Positions 1 through 11,900 of a DNA stretch of 64,000 nucleotides are shown in pieces. Source of the stretch: Nansenia antarctica. Its lineage: Eukaryota > Chordata > Actinopteri > Argentiniformes > Microstomatidae. The notes under the pieces are model-generated. The model did no database searches. It saw nothing but the letters and a program-made list of their open reading frames with translations, and was not told the DNA's origin. The translations under genes were made by a program, and so were the position numbers. Numbering within the stretch: position 1 is the first letter of the stretch; each line of letters opens with the position of its first letter. Location: the NCBI GenBank assembly GCA_963989245.1, contig OZ022340.1:42602525-42666524 (forward strand). Reading direction: 5' to 3'.

Positions 1-3000
1 TTCTTCTCTTCCCCACACCGTCCTTTCTCTAGGATAGACTTCTTTCTGGTTTCTCAGTCATTGTTGTCCGCTGTAGCATCGAGTGACATCGGCAGTATAA
101 TCTTGTCGGATCATAGTCCAATATTTCTCCATATACTGTCCGTTAATAGGCAGAATAGGTCGACTAGATGGAGACTAAATTCTAGTCTTTTACTGGATGA
201 GACTTTTAAGGAATCACTTAGATCACAAATCGAGCTCTATATAGAAACAAATTTACCAACAGCCCCATCTGCAGGGATAGCCTGGGAAGCCTTGAAAGCT
301 GTTTCGAGAGGTCATATAATTCAACATTCTTCGTTTAAAAAGAAGGAACACTATGCTAAACTACAGGAACTAGAGAAACAGATCAAAGTCGCAGAGTCAG
401 AGTAAAAAAAAAATACATCATCTGTCAATCTTACCAGGTTGACTAAACTAAAATTTGAATTTAATTCAATTATGACCAAAAAGGCTGAATTCTGTCTCTT
501 TCGGGCTAGACAAAAATATTTTGAGGAGGGAGATAAGGCCGGTAGACTACTCGCCAGATATATTAAACAAAGAGAAGCACGGAGCACTATTCCAGCCATT
601 AGGGGGAGTGATGGGCATCTTCTTTATGACCCCAAAGAAATAAATGGTGCATTCCGAGACTTCTATGTAAACCTATACACCTCTGAGTCAAAGGTGAACA
701 AAACAGACATCACTTCTTTTTTATCAACTCTCAATCTTCCGTCGTTATCTGAGGACCAGCTCGAGAGTCTTGACTCACATATTACTATTGAGGAGATAGT
801 TGACGTTATTAAGCACCTACCTTCAAGTAAAGCGCCAGGTGTAGATGGCTTCACGGCCGAGTTCTACAAGGCCTACTCCAAAGAACTTGCTCCATTACTA
901 CTAAACACCTATAATGAAGCCCTGGAAAAGGGAAAACTTCCTCCTACTCTATCGGAGGCCATTATTACCCTTATTTTGAAGGAAGGGAAGGACCCTTTAG
1001 ATTGTAAGAATTTTAGACCTATCAGTTTAACCTCCTGCGATAGTAAGATATTATCAAAAATTCTGGCTAACCGCCTTGACAAGGTGATAAACTCTCTGAT
1101 TCACCCCGACCAGGTTGGTTTTATACGCTCCCGTTCCTCTGCAGACAATGTTAGGAGATTTGTTGATATTATGTGGGCCACTCGGGACAATGCCTCTCCC
1201 ATGGCCGCCATCTCGTTGGACGCTGAGAAGGCGTTCGACAGGGTGGAGTGGCAATACTTGCTCTCCGCCCTGGAATGCTTTAGTTTCAGCAAGAAGTTTA
1301 TAGAGTGGATTAATCTTATATATACTAACCCTACGGCATCAGTGCTTACCAATGGCATTATGTCATCTCCCTTTGAGCTGGGTAGGGGTACGAGACAGGG
1401 GGACCCCCTCTCCCCCCTGCTCTTCGCTGTTGCTCTTGAACCGTTAGCAATGGCTATCCGGAGAGAACCCACGTTTCCAGGTATTCAAATCGGTGATAGA
1501 TGTCATAAACTGATGCTATATGCGGATGACATTCTTTTATTTGTCTCAGATCCAGAACGCTCTCTTTCCTCCCTATTTAGAATCATTGACAAGTTTTCAT
1601 CTATTTCAGGTTATAAAGTGAACTGGACAAAGTCGGAGGCTCTTCCTCTCTCGCCATATTGTCCCAAATCCCTCTTTCAAGCAGGCACCTTTTCTTGGCC
1701 TAAGAAAGGCATTAGATATCTTGGCCTAACATTCCCCCCCTTACTGGCTGACTTAGTTAAAATAAACTTTGTTCCCCTATTGGATAAACTGCGGGCAGAT
1801 GTAGAGCGGTGGTCTCCACTATTTCTCTCCATGTGGGGCAAAGTAAATATAATTAAGATGACCTGTGTTCCTAAATTTAACTACCTGTTACAAGCTCTCC
1901 CAGTCCGAATCCCACTACACTATTTTAAACAATTTGATCAAATTTGTAATAAATTCTTATGGAACAACAAACGTCCTAGAATGAGCCTGCGGAAACTGCA
2001 GAGGCCTGTAGACCGAGGAGGTCTTGGTGTTCCTAACCTGTTATATTACCATTATGCTTTCACTCTCAGGCACATGGCACACTGGACTCTGCCTCCAGAG
2101 AGAGCCCCCCCGTGGTTCCATATTGAAAGTACCATCTGCACCCCTCTGGCACTCAGGTGCTGTATTATGGCCAGACTAGCCCAAGAGAATCGATCGCACC
2201 CTATTTTGTCCCATATACAATGGGTTTGGAAGAGAGTCGCTTACATCTTTAAATTTGACCCCTATCTTCACCAGTCTGCTGGGATCTGGCTGAACCCTAA
2301 GTTGTGTATAGATAAATCGCCCTTCTTTTGGAAGCCCTGGTTTCAAAAAGGTATCGAAGTTCTAGGAGACCTATATCAGGATGGAACGCTAAAATCTTTT
2401 GAGGCTCTTAGAAGGGAATTTGATTTACCATACAATCAATTTTGGAAGTATCTACAGCTAAGACACTTAATGGTGCAAACATTTGGCTCCCCCACAATTG
2501 CCCCTCCTAGTGGTGATACACTTGAATGGTTTTTGAACATTTTTGGACTAGGTCATGAAGCCTCTGCTTACTACTCGAGGATCCTAGTGGCCTCAGACCC
2601 AAACATATGGTCCCTTAAACTAGCATGGGAAACAGATTTAAAGGTATCATTTACAGAGGCAGAATGGGGAAGAATTCTCAAGAATGGGAAAAAAATGTCA
2701 AGGGAACTCCGAACGAGATTGATCCAATTCAAGATTATTAATAGAATCTACTGGACACCATCCAGGCTACATAGAGTGGGTCTGGTTGACAGCTCGGAGT
2801 GCTGGAGGTGTAGTGACAGGAATGGTACTCTAGTGCATATGCTTTGGGGATGTCCAAAAACCCAGGAGTTTTGGCTAGCCATACATGGTTTTCTGGAAAA
2901 AATTGTTGGCCTTGACATTCCGTTCACCCCCAGTCTTTTTATTTTGGGTGACCCCAAAGCATTAAGTGAGGTGACTCCACCACTCGCCAATTGGATCCAG

Positions 3001-3485
3001 ACTGCGTTAATGCTAGGACGGAAACTATTGGTTAAAGAGTGGAAGGCCTCATCAGCACCAGCACCGTCTCTGTGGCACATTTCTCTTGGGCAGCTGGCAG
3101 CCTTAGAACAATTCTCATATAGGCTGCTAGAGAAGGTGGAGGATTACCGCTTGAAATGGGGGCAGTATCACTCATATATTGAGAAATAATGGCAATTCCA
3201 GCTCATGTAAATAGCAATAGTTTTTAATTTTTAAATTTACTTTCATTTATGTATAAATAGCAATATCCCAAATGTAAAACGTGAAAGTAAACTGCTATAA
3301 GTAGGATTGTTATGCTGTAGATTTATATTGCTGTACATCACCTTCATGTTTTGTTGTGTCTATTATTTGTCTTTTTAATTTATTGTCCAACGTCAACTGT
3401 TACTTGTGATGTATGTCTGTTCATTGTCTGTTTATTGAAAATAATAAAAACTATAAATCATACCAAAAAAAACACACAAAAAAAC
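1..3485 (+). mobile_element. L1-superfamily LINE, ORF2 and 3' end (5' part outside window)
   Basis: Reading frame 1 is open from the first base to the TAA at 3187-3189 except for one in-frame TAA at 403-405 inside an A-rich run. The first residues are the end of the apurinic-like endonuclease (motif SDHSP at about 115-129). The reverse transcriptase follows with KAPGVDGF, FRPISL, GRGTRQGDPLSPLLF and the catalytic YADDI motif near 1519-1533. A C-terminal Cys-rich segment (CWRCSDRNGTLVHMLWGCP, near 2800-2860) is typical of L1/Tx1 ORF2 proteins. The 3' UTR runs to an A-rich tail near 3470-3485. I infer a relatively young copy broken by a single nonsense codon. L1 versus Tx1 clade cannot be settled by eye. 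Confidence 0.9.
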
Positions 3486-3499
3486 ACAATAAGCATTAA

Positions 3500-3890
3500 A
3501 CACAGGCATGTAACACAAACAATACAACAAAAGCACTAACGGACATCAAGAATAGAATACAACAGTAAGCACAAAAAGCAGACAGGCAACACAATACAAT
3601 ACAACAAAACGCACTGGGACACAGCCAAGCAAACACAACAATACAGCAGTAAGCACTGATACACAGTCAGGAAAGACAATAATACAACAATAAGCGCTGG
3701 GACACAACCAATCAACACAGCGATACAACATGGACACTAAGACAGCCAGTAAACAAACCAATACAACGATACACACTGAGACACCGTCAAGCAAACATAA
3801 ATACGGTACAACAATAACCACTGAGACACAGCCACCAAATACGTACAACAACAGCAATAAGCACTTGCGAAACAGGCCAACAAACATTAG
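3500..3890. repeat. Degenerate ~41-bp tandem repeat
   Basis: About nine diverged units with the core pattern aacaataagcactgagacac followed by ag-c-aacaaac recur roughly every 41 bases. The block starts directly after the L1 tail and stops before the LINE at 4019. Long apparent reading frames on the minus strand (valine-, cysteine- and leucine-rich) come from translating this repeat and are not genes. Confidence 0.75.
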
Positions 3891-4018
3891 AAAACCGTAT
3901 TAACATTAACACAGAAAAGCTTAAAAGCAGAGAATGAGCAGACATGAGCGTATGGGGGCATAAAAACAAGTGCAGGTGGACAGGGGTGTGTGTAAAGGGA
4001 ATGAATACAAGTGCTGCC

Positions 4019-4988
4019 CTACAGAGAAGAGAAGCATGTGCAGGAATCAGTGAGGGTGTCTGAAATAGTGAGTCTGAAGGCAGAGAGGGAGATGAGTTTA
4101 TCCAGTTTGAGGGTTTTTTGCAGAGCATTCCAGTCAGAGGGGGCAGCAAACTGGAATGATGCACGGCCAAGGGAAGTGGTGGATTTGGGAATTTTTAGTT
4201 GGATGTGGAGTGAGGATCGGGTGTTGCGAGAGACAGGCAGAGGGTGAAGCAGGAGACACAGATAGGGGGGTGATAGGTGGAGGAGGGTTTTATAGATGAG
4301 GGTGAGCCAGTGCATGTGACGGCGGGTGTGAAGGGAGGGCCAGTTGACCAGGGAGTAAAGAGTGCAGTGGTGGGTACTGTAGGGGGTGTTAGTGGCGAAC
4401 CGGATGGCGGAGTGATACAGTGTGTCGAGCGTGGAGAGTGTAGCTTTGCATGCAGACCTGTAGATTGTGTCGCCGTAGTCGAGCATGGGGATAATGGTCA
4501 TTTGAATGAGGGTGCGTTTAGCGGATGAAGTGAAGGAGTGACGGTTTCTATAGAGAAAGCCAAGTTTGGCCTTAATCTTGGTCTGTAGTTTTGAGATGTG
4601 GTCTGAGAAAGATAGTGAGCTGTCTAACCTAATTCCCAGGTATTTATACACCGTGACCTGCTCCAGGATAGCTCCCTCACAGGTGGTAATGATGGTGGCT
4701 GGGGGGGGGGGTGTGGTGCCTTTACGGTTGAACCACATGAACTTGGTCTTGGAAGTGTTAAGGGACAGTTTGAGGTGGGTGAAGGCCTGTTGGATCTGGA
4801 GGAAGCTATCCTGGAGAGTTGTTAGTACAGAGTCAGGGGAGGGACCAGTGGCATAGAGAATAGTGTCGTCAGCATATAAGTGAATGAGTGAATTTCCAGC
4901 AGCCAGGGGGATATTGTTGATGTATACAGAGAACAGAGTGGGACCAAGTATGGAACCTTGAGGGACACCCTTGGTGACTGGGACTTGA
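4019..4988 (-). mobile_element. Jockey/CR1/L2-like LINE, RT C-terminal fragment
   Basis: On the minus strand, translation from 4988 gives TKGVPQGSILGPTLFSVYIN, then the catalytic YADDT box near 4880. The thumb and C-terminal region follows (KYLGIRLDSSLSF, then the terminal APSDWNALQ region) with a stop at 4019-4021. The endonuclease and the first half of the RT are missing, so the copy is 5' truncated near 4990. No frameshift is seen in the remaining ~320 residues. The VPQGS-box and YADDT spacing fits the Jockey superfamily. The exact clade is uncertain. Confidence 0.85.
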
Positions 4989-5487
4989 ACTCTCTTAGAT
5001 TATATTCAAGCCGATCTTCAGCTACTGGCAAACATCTCCACGTTCAGCTGCGTCTCCACGTTCAGCTGCGTTAGCAGGTTCTGGCAATCTGAGGAAAAGT
5101 AATTCAATTACTAGGTCAGCTACAGTGTGTGTTGACGCAACTTCAGGGGAGTGTGTTCATTTTCTGCTGTGCACCGCTCCCCTCTTTCACTTTCCCATAG
5201 TCATGCTCCCTCCGGACTCTTCATGACACAAAGCATTATTGGATGTGTACACACACACACAACGTAGAAAAAGAACACCCAAATGTAAAAGTCTGTTTTT
5301 GTCTTTAATTAAACATAATACATCGATTGCAATTCAATTGTTTCTTTTATTCCTTTTACAATGTGAACCACATGTATCATACCAACACCTAAATGTTAAG
5401 TATATAGATTAGCCATTTATTACTTCTTTTTTTAAACAAATAATTATATAGGTATCAGGAAACAGTATAATAGTGTTGGCTCTAGAG
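4989..5487. other. No gene seen; short direct repeat and (AC)n
   Basis: A 17-bp direct repeat (tccacgttcagctgcgt) stands at 5037-5071, and a short AC run is at 5251-5263. The rest is AT-rich sequence without a recognisable coding segment. Confidence 0.5.
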
Positions 5488-6140
5488 CAGTGGTCTTCAA
5501 CCGGGGGTCCGCAGAGGTTTGTGGGTATACAATGTGACAAATTGAATGTTAACAAGCTGGTTAATGTGACAGGTATAGCACTAGGACCCAGCACCAGTGG
5601 TGACTGGAAGGAGATATAGGGGGGTGGGTACCTCAGACTCATTCTCTGCACCTGTTGTTTGGAAGCCAGTACCACATGGTCACTGCTTCAAGCATTGTTT
5701 CCAGATTATTGCAGTATGTTTTAATCCAAACCTTTCACACAATGTTTGATGACTAGAGGAGGAATCCTGTCTAAAGTGCTAATGTATTTCCCACAGACCT
5801 AGTCGTGGTTGGTGAGGAAGGATTCTCTGCACCCATTTGTTTGGAAGCCACATGGTCACTCAGCCAAACTTTTATTGATGCTTCAGGCATAGAGCCTCAG
5901 AGTATCAAGGTATGTTTAAATTCAAAGGTATATTTATAGTCCATTGTTATTGTAATATTCTGTTGGTTTAACTAATGTGACTAATGTAAGATTATGCTTT
6001 CTATAGGAGGTCCACGCTACCTTGTCCTATCCATTGTTTTTTTCCTACCCTTGTGCCATTATGTTTTTAGTCTTGCAGTGGTTTTAGAGCAGTTTGATAT
6101 TGAACTATCCCTGACCCGTTGGAGTGTAGAGCGGACGTGT
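5488..6140. other. hAT-Charlie-like terminus and local duplication
   Basis: CAGTGGTCTTCAACCGGGGG at 5488 looks like the terminal repeat of Charlie-type hAT elements, but no partner end was found. A ~55-bp segment (ttctctgcacc, then ttggaagcca and catggtcact) occurs twice, near 5640-5695 and 5820-5895. No coding segment is supported. Confidence 0.4.
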
Positions 6141-6148
6141 TCCCTTAT

Positions 6149-7318
6149 CAGTGGCGGGCGGTGCATTTCACACCTAGGCCTTCAGTGATGTCCTACCTGA
6201 ATTATTCCACCTCTTAATACCATCATTATGACACGCCATGGCTCTAGAAACTATACATTTAGACAGAAACGCAGTATAACCGGGCGTTGCCATTGTTATT
6301 ATAGCGGCACCTTGTCTGGGTGTATTCAATTCATTGCATGAAAACGAAAGCGTCAGTTATTTCCCGAACTTTGCGGTCTGTCGATCTCGATAGGAGAACC
6401 GTATCGAGGTTCCATTTAAGGCCGGTTATCTTCCTCGTGTTCATACGGTCACGGGGGTGTGTCGTTTTCCATGGTAGCAGCCCGGGAAGTGGTTAGAAGA
6501 TCGCATTGAAGCCCCACTTACTCACACAGCTGAGCCAGGCAACACAACACACTATCTGTATCACACTATCTCTTGCAGAAAACATTAAATGCTTTGTACT
6601 CACCAAAACAACTGATTATTTGAACACAAAATCCATCCTCCTTTCTTTCCTCAAGAAGACTTCAATGACTCTGTTGTACAGTTGATCAGTTCCACCAATA
6701 AGTCCTTTTACATGGATAGCGTCGCTAACGTCGGGGTTGGCCGTTCTCTTCTGATTATGTCTAGCTTCTTCTTTGTTGTTATAATATCTGCCACCAAATC
6801 TACCTCTTCTCCTCCTTCAGCCATTGTGGCTGCTTGTAGAACAACTACACAAATTAGCAGATCAAGTTCAGTGTGCTAGCTCCGCCTCCCAATAGTTTGT
6901 ATCCAATCAAAAGACGTGCAGGTGCTGATCAGGTGCTCCGCCATCCAGAAGGCCTCTTCGTCGGATTTGCTTGGATTTGCTCACCAACTCGAGATCTGAC
7001 CACGGTACGCCACAGCTCTTTTCTCGCTCACTTTAAATTACAATCTGTACTTGCGCCAGTGTTGAATCTGCAGGCGGGCAGATTTCTTGGTACCCTGGCA
7101 ACACATTATGGCTGAAATTGATTGGATAAAAGCTAAAGGCCAGCCCTCCAAATGTCTGGAAGCAGCGCAACCAAGAGGAAAGCTATGAAATGAAGAGAAT
7201 AGACTACGGGAATAATTTAATACATATTTGTAGAAAAAATATATAAAAATTAAATGTATATTCTGATGATGTTTAGGCCAGCAGAGAAGGCCTTGCTGGC
7301 CCTGACGGCACACCACTG
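6149..7318 (-). mobile_element. Non-autonomous hAT transposon, copy 1
   Basis: The element starts CAGTGGCGGGCGGTGCA and ends GGCACACCACTG, so the termini are inverted CAGTGG ends. It is flanked on both sides by the identical 8-bp sequence TCCCTTAT (6141-6148 and 7319-7326), the target-site duplication expected of hAT. A second copy lies at 19773-20986 in the opposite orientation. On the minus strand an ATG at 6822-6824 opens the same protein as the 73-residue ORF of copy 2, but 13 nt present in copy 2 are absent here and shift the frame. No complete transposase is encoded, so mobility would have to be supplied in trans. Confidence 0.9.
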
Positions 7319-7326
7319 TCCCTTAT

Positions 7327-8305
7327 CTACTTTTCCCAGTTTGCTGTGCTTTTATACTAAAGGTTGCTTGTGTGCCGTGATACTTAGAGCCCTCATTTTA
7401 TGGTTGTCTTTTGAACTCACTGTGTGCCGTGTATTGCCCACTAAGAATTCCTAGCCTACACTATTTGCTGTGTTTGCATGCACCTTTTAAGCAACGGTTC
7501 ACGTTTGTCTGCCTTTAAGGATAGAGTCCACCCACAGGTCCCCCCCCCCTTCCCCTTTTTAGTAGCCCTGTTTTTATAGGCCTTCACCATTTGAGAGTGA
7601 TTATTGTGCCTTGGTTTATTGTTATAATCTTGTAATAAACTAATTGTATTTTGGGTACACCAGCCTCTGGTTCAGTTAATTCCGGACCCGTCCTAGTGGG
7701 GAACTTAGCCTTAACGAACTTGAGGGTCCCTCACCCCTACAGTGTGAGGGTGGCGTTGTCAAACAGTTATTACTGTGTTACGACTAGGTATCTAAAATGT
7801 CTGTATGCCACATTAATATCAGAATAAAACGTGCAGACTGCAGAATGAGTGTTTCTGGTTTATTTTATGAAGCTGGTTCACATGACCAAGGTCAGGCTAG
7901 TACTGTATTTACACTGTGTTGCCCAGTCAATAAACATGTTTCCTTATGACTTCTAACTTCTCTCGTTAGCCCAATATTGCTAGATTAGCATTATAGCAAG
8001 GAGTCTGGCTAATTAGATGGTAGACTCGCCAGCCAATGAGGGGGCTCATCACGAGTGCTTCGCCAACCAATCAGGTAGCGGTATTGCCCTGCCTTCCTCT
8101 ACCATCCTAGGTTTCGCAAATTCGCAAACCAGCCTGTAAACTTGGTCACTACCACGTTTGTTCTGAAGGATTGGAGAGCGAATTATTTGAGCCACATTGA
8201 TGGAACCGAATGCAAGCTGAAATTAGCGCCCAGATCTGATTTAAACCTGGATCAGATGTAATTGCCTTTGTAGGAACGGCCTCCAGATCAGAATGAATGA
8301 TATGG
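7327..8305. other. No gene seen; possible decayed LTR end
   Basis: Mostly unremarkable sequence. Around 7627-7750 there is an AATAAA, then CCCCTACAGTGTGAGG, then TGGCGTTGTCAAAC, an order that recalls an LTR end followed by a primer-binding site. No matching second LTR was found, so this is only a possibility. Confidence 0.3.
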
Positions 8306-8309
8306 GAAC

Positions 8310-8645
8310 GTGTGTAAAAATAAAGTTTCTCTCTTTACTGAGATGGTAAGGCAGGATCAAACAAATACCGACTTGACTTCAAAAATAAAGGGGAGAAATT
8401 CAGTCTCCGAAAACAGGCTATGCAGTCAAAAACAAGAAATAAACAAAACAAAATTCAATAAGGTACCTGGGATCTTCCGGCAGGCAGTATCATAGTATCA
8501 CAGAGTAACGGATAATAGGTTTGCGGTTCCAGGAAATAGACCACTGGTAATACTAGAATCGATCGACAAAGCGATCAACCGACAAGGGAAACAGAGAATT
8601 GGAACACTTAAATAGCAACATACAAAACACTCACTGCTGACACAC
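8310..8645 (-). other. Candidate LTR-side sequence of the adjacent gypsy relic
   Basis: This segment lies immediately downstream (minus strand) of the integrase fragment, where a 3' LTR would be expected. On the minus strand it begins near TGTGTGTCAGCAGTGAG at about 8644 and contains a GATCCCAGGTACC segment. No second LTR copy is present for comparison, so the call rests on position. Confidence 0.35.
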
Positions 8646-8646
8646 A

Positions 8647-9395
8647 TCAGTAATTAAGTCCATATTGAGTGCAGAATTGGAGGGAGTCGTCAAAATGCCA
8701 CCGACGAACGGCAACAGTCGTGAAAGTCAGTAATGACTCCACCTCCTCCTGCTCAGGGAATAGGGGAGGCTGATACCCGTACTGGCACTGGAACGGAAAG
8801 AGACCAGTGGAGGAGCAGAGGAGGGTGTTGTGGCCGTATTCAGCCCATGCCAGCCGCCGACTCCATGTCGCCGGATTGCTGGAGACGTAGCACCTCAACA
8901 CCCCCTCCAGGTCCTGGTTGACGCGCTCTGTCTTCCCATTCGATTGAGGATGGAAAGGACTGAGGGTTAAGGTTAGGGTTAGGCTGACGGAGGCGCAGAG
9001 ATTGGTGGCGAATGGACAGGACCCTGTCTCCCTAGCCAAGGTGCGAAACTCCACTGCATAATCCGCCAACAGGCGATCTCATTGCCTACAGATCTGCCTC
9101 GTATCCTGACAGGACCCGGGTGGTATCAAATACTTTTTTTTAGCTCCCGAATGAACAGTTGGGAATTGGAGCAGAGCTGCGTCTGCCTCTCCCACTCTGC
9201 TGTAGCCCAGGACAGAGCGCGTCCTGTCAGCAAGGTGGTCATGTAGGCTACCTGGGAATGCTCGATGGGGAAGGACGCAGGCTGCAGGCAGAAGACCAGG
9301 GAGCACAGCGTGATGAACTCCCTGCATCCTTCGGTGCGTCCGTCATACCTCTCCGGAGGTGGAAGGCTCCGAAGGAAGGAATTAGATTAGATTAG
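8647..9395 (-). pseudogene. Ty3/gypsy relic with gag joined to integrase
   Basis: On the minus strand a gag segment starts near 9378 (PPPERYDG, then FITLCSLVF, LQPASFP, VAYMTTLLTGRALSWATAEWE). It is frame-broken near 9140-9070 and resumes as YAVEFRTLARETG near 9050. From about 8968 the same open frame (8647-9069) continues as the integrase core end (SPFHPQSNGKTERVNQDLE, then WAEYGHNT). Protease, RT and RNase H are missing. The joint lies in the telomere-like run at 8962-8983. This is a deletion derivative of a gypsy element, not a functional gene. Confidence 0.85.
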
Positions 9396-9516
9396 ATTAG
9401 ATTCACTTTATTGTCATTACATAGTACAAGACAATGCAACAAAATTATAGACGCACAATCATTTTGTTGCATTGTCTTGTACTATGTAATGACAATAAAG
9501 TGAATCTAATCTAATC
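9390..9516. repeat. Perfect 56-bp inverted repeat with 15-nt spacer
   Basis: Bases 9390-9445 are the exact reverse complement of 9461-9516; the spacer is tatagacgcacaatc. Each arm carries a GATTA array, then cactttattgtcattacat, which resembles the 3' tail of fish LINE families ending in (TCTAA)n. I read it as two LINE 3' ends in opposite orientation. It can form a long hairpin. Confidence 0.95.
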
Positions 9517-9727
9517 TTTACTGAATGTACCATAAAATTGCAACCTATTGGGACCCAAAAAAAAGCCAAAACATAAATTCCTTTTGTGTTTAAAATTGAT
9601 GCTCTGTAAGAGATATTCATATGATAGCTGTGTCGTTTTGGTGAAAATAATCCGTTTTCAGAAGAGAGAACATGGTTTTGAGTGCAGTGTTTCATTTGGC
9701 CAAAAATGGTTAACTCTTTTCAATTTT
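9517..9727. other. No gene seen
   Basis: AT-rich spacer between the palindrome and the 3' end of the L2 element. Short reading frames here show no recognisable domain. Confidence 0.5.
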
Positions 9728-11900
9728 GGCAAGGCAAGGTACGTTTATTTGTATAGCACATTTCATACAACAGGGGCAATTCAAAGTGCTTTACATACAT
9801 TATTTAAAAATACAGCAAGAGCAGCATAGTAAGAAAATAAAAGTTACAATGAATAAAAGCAAATATAAGAAGTAAATAGATAAAACATTTAATAAGACAA
9901 TAGTAATAAAAAAGACATTGATAGAAGTGTTTGTATTTAATCATAACTGCTGCAAGGTTTTTAGCTTAGATTAAAAAAAAATAAGGGTTTGGGCCTGTTT
10001 GATTTCTTCAGGGAGTTTGTTCCAGGAGCATGCAGCAGCGTGACTGAAAGCTGCTGCACTGTGTTTTGTTTTTACCCTTGGAATGATTAGCTGATTAGCC
10101 TCAGCTGACCTTAGGGACCTTGTGGGAATATAGGGTGGGAGGAGATCTGATATGTATTTTGGTCCAAGACCATTTTGTCATTTGTATGTAATTAGGAGGA
10201 CTTTGAATTCAATTCTCTGAGAGACTGGTAGCCAGTGCAGGGATCTCAGGATTGGTGTAATGTGTTCAAATGTCTTTGTTTTTGTTAGGACTCTAGCAGC
10301 GGCATTTTGGATGAGGTGCAATTTAGCCTTTTCTGATCCAACGGACCCACAGGTGGATCCGAAGTGATATAAAGAGCTTACCTCGATCAATTCTCTTCAT
10401 CGATATCACATTTTTTTCACAACTTTGCATGCTATACGATGCAACCATTTTGTTTCCGAGACGGTAAACACGGCCGAAGTCACTTCCAGTTTTCTCCAAC
10501 TGGAGAATGTGTCATGTCCGGTTTCAACGCCGAATTTCCATACCATTGGTCGGCCAACCCAAAAAATTCCACAAAAAATGTAAAAAATAAATATGATACA
10601 TGAGAAAGGTCAAAGGTCAAAGATGGTGCCAAAATATCTCCAAATGGCCTAAACATATAGGTGTCCGCCTAAACATACCTGTACTAAAACAGGCACAAAG
10701 TTGCATTTGCTCACATTACTAGCATCGACTTTGGCACAAGTACTAATAAGACCCTGGAGTACTGATTCCTAGATGATTTGGGCTTGGTCATCAGGTTTCC
10801 AAGGTGATATTCACTGTAAAAGCTGTTGTTTTTTTAGGCGGAGACTGAATTTGAGATGTTTTATAATGTTCTAGCTCTATTTACTCTGACACAGTAACAT
10901 AGATTTTGATTCTGACACTTCTACAGCCACCCCACAGGTGTTAGCTTTCATTTGATAACAAGATCATTATGAAGGCCCTTGTGATTGTGGAGATATTCTA
11001 TATTCACTGTGGGCATGTCATTTCGAGCAGAAAACCAGAAAAATGAGGTGGATAAGAAGAGTAGGCCTGTTAGTAGACCATTACAATAATCAAGTCTACT
11101 CGAAACAAATGCATGGATGAGTTTTTCAAGGTCTTGCTTGGAGATGAAACCTCTCATTCTTGTTATGTTTTTCAGGTGATAGTAGGCTGATTTAGTTAGA
11201 GTTTATGTGGCTGTTGATGTTTAGATCAGAGTCTAGAATTACACCAAGATTTCTGACCTGTTTTTTAGATCGAAGAGAGAGAGAATCAAGTTTTGCACTG
11301 ACTTTCGATCTTTTGTTAGGTGCACCGAACCTTATCTCTGTTTTGTCCTTGTTTAGTTGGAGGAAGTTTTGTGTCATCCAGGCATTTATTTTCTCAATGC
11401 AATTACAGAGATTGTCAATGGGACTATAGTCGTTCGGTGAGAGGGCTATGTAGATTTGAGTGTCATCCGCATAGTTGTGGTAGGCAATGTTGTTCTTTTT
11501 TATGATGTGTCCCAATGGAAGCCTATAGAGATTGAATAGAAGGGGGCCAAGGATTGACCCTTGGGGAACCCCACATGTCATTTTAATTTTAACGGATACA
11601 AAGTTGCCAATGGAGACATAGTAGCTTCTGTCCTGTAGGTAGGATCTAAACCAGTTTAGGGCAGTGCCCGAAAGTCCTACCCAGGTTTTTACACTGTGGT
11701 CTACAGTGTCAAAGGCAGCGCTTTTTTTCTGGAGTCTGTGTTTACGCGAATGTCATTAAGGACCTTAATAAGGGCTGTTTCAGTGCTATGTAGGGGGCGA
11801 AAGCCTGTTCGTGGGCAACCATTTCAATATTTTTTCCTGTACAGGGAAGGTTTGATATGGGTCTGTAGTTGTTTAGTACAAATGGGACTCGAGGCTGTTT
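9728..11900 (-). mobile_element. L2 LINE copy A, degraded, minus strand
   Basis: Minus-strand RT pieces appear in order. NYRPISNLP is near 11870, ALIKVLNDIRVNTDS near 11760 and AFDTVDHS near 11700 with a small internal deletion. Then come CGVPQGSILGPLLF (near 11570) and YADDTQIYIALSPNDY (near 11460). After an interruption, LIQNAAARVLTKTKTFEHITPILRSLHWLPV occurs near 10330-10220. The 3' end is the short-tail sequence read as gtttatttgtatagcacatt on the plus strand at 9740. Several frameshifts make it inactive. A ~710-bp foreign segment splits it (see 10346-11058). It is clearly related to the fuller copy at 12008-16440. Confidence 0.85.
10346..11058. other. Unidentified ~710-bp insertion in L2 copy A
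   Basis: The L2 protein breaks after NGLLTGL near 11060 and resumes at KLHLIQNAAAR near 10345. The intervening DNA has no similarity to L2 that I can see, no clear inverted ends and no obvious target duplication. It contains tandem aaggtcaa at 10605-10620. It could be a non-autonomous element or old unique DNA. Confidence 0.5.

Noticed and set aside
3546..3887. Valine/leucine/cysteine-rich membrane protein on the minus strand
   Set aside because: The frame lies entirely in a 41-bp tandem repeat and its composition is a by-product of that repeat.
7600..7770. A definite LTR with primer-binding site
   Set aside because: AATAAA, CCTACAG and TGGCGTTGTC are in a suggestive order, but there is no second LTR and no coding region beside it in the right orientation.
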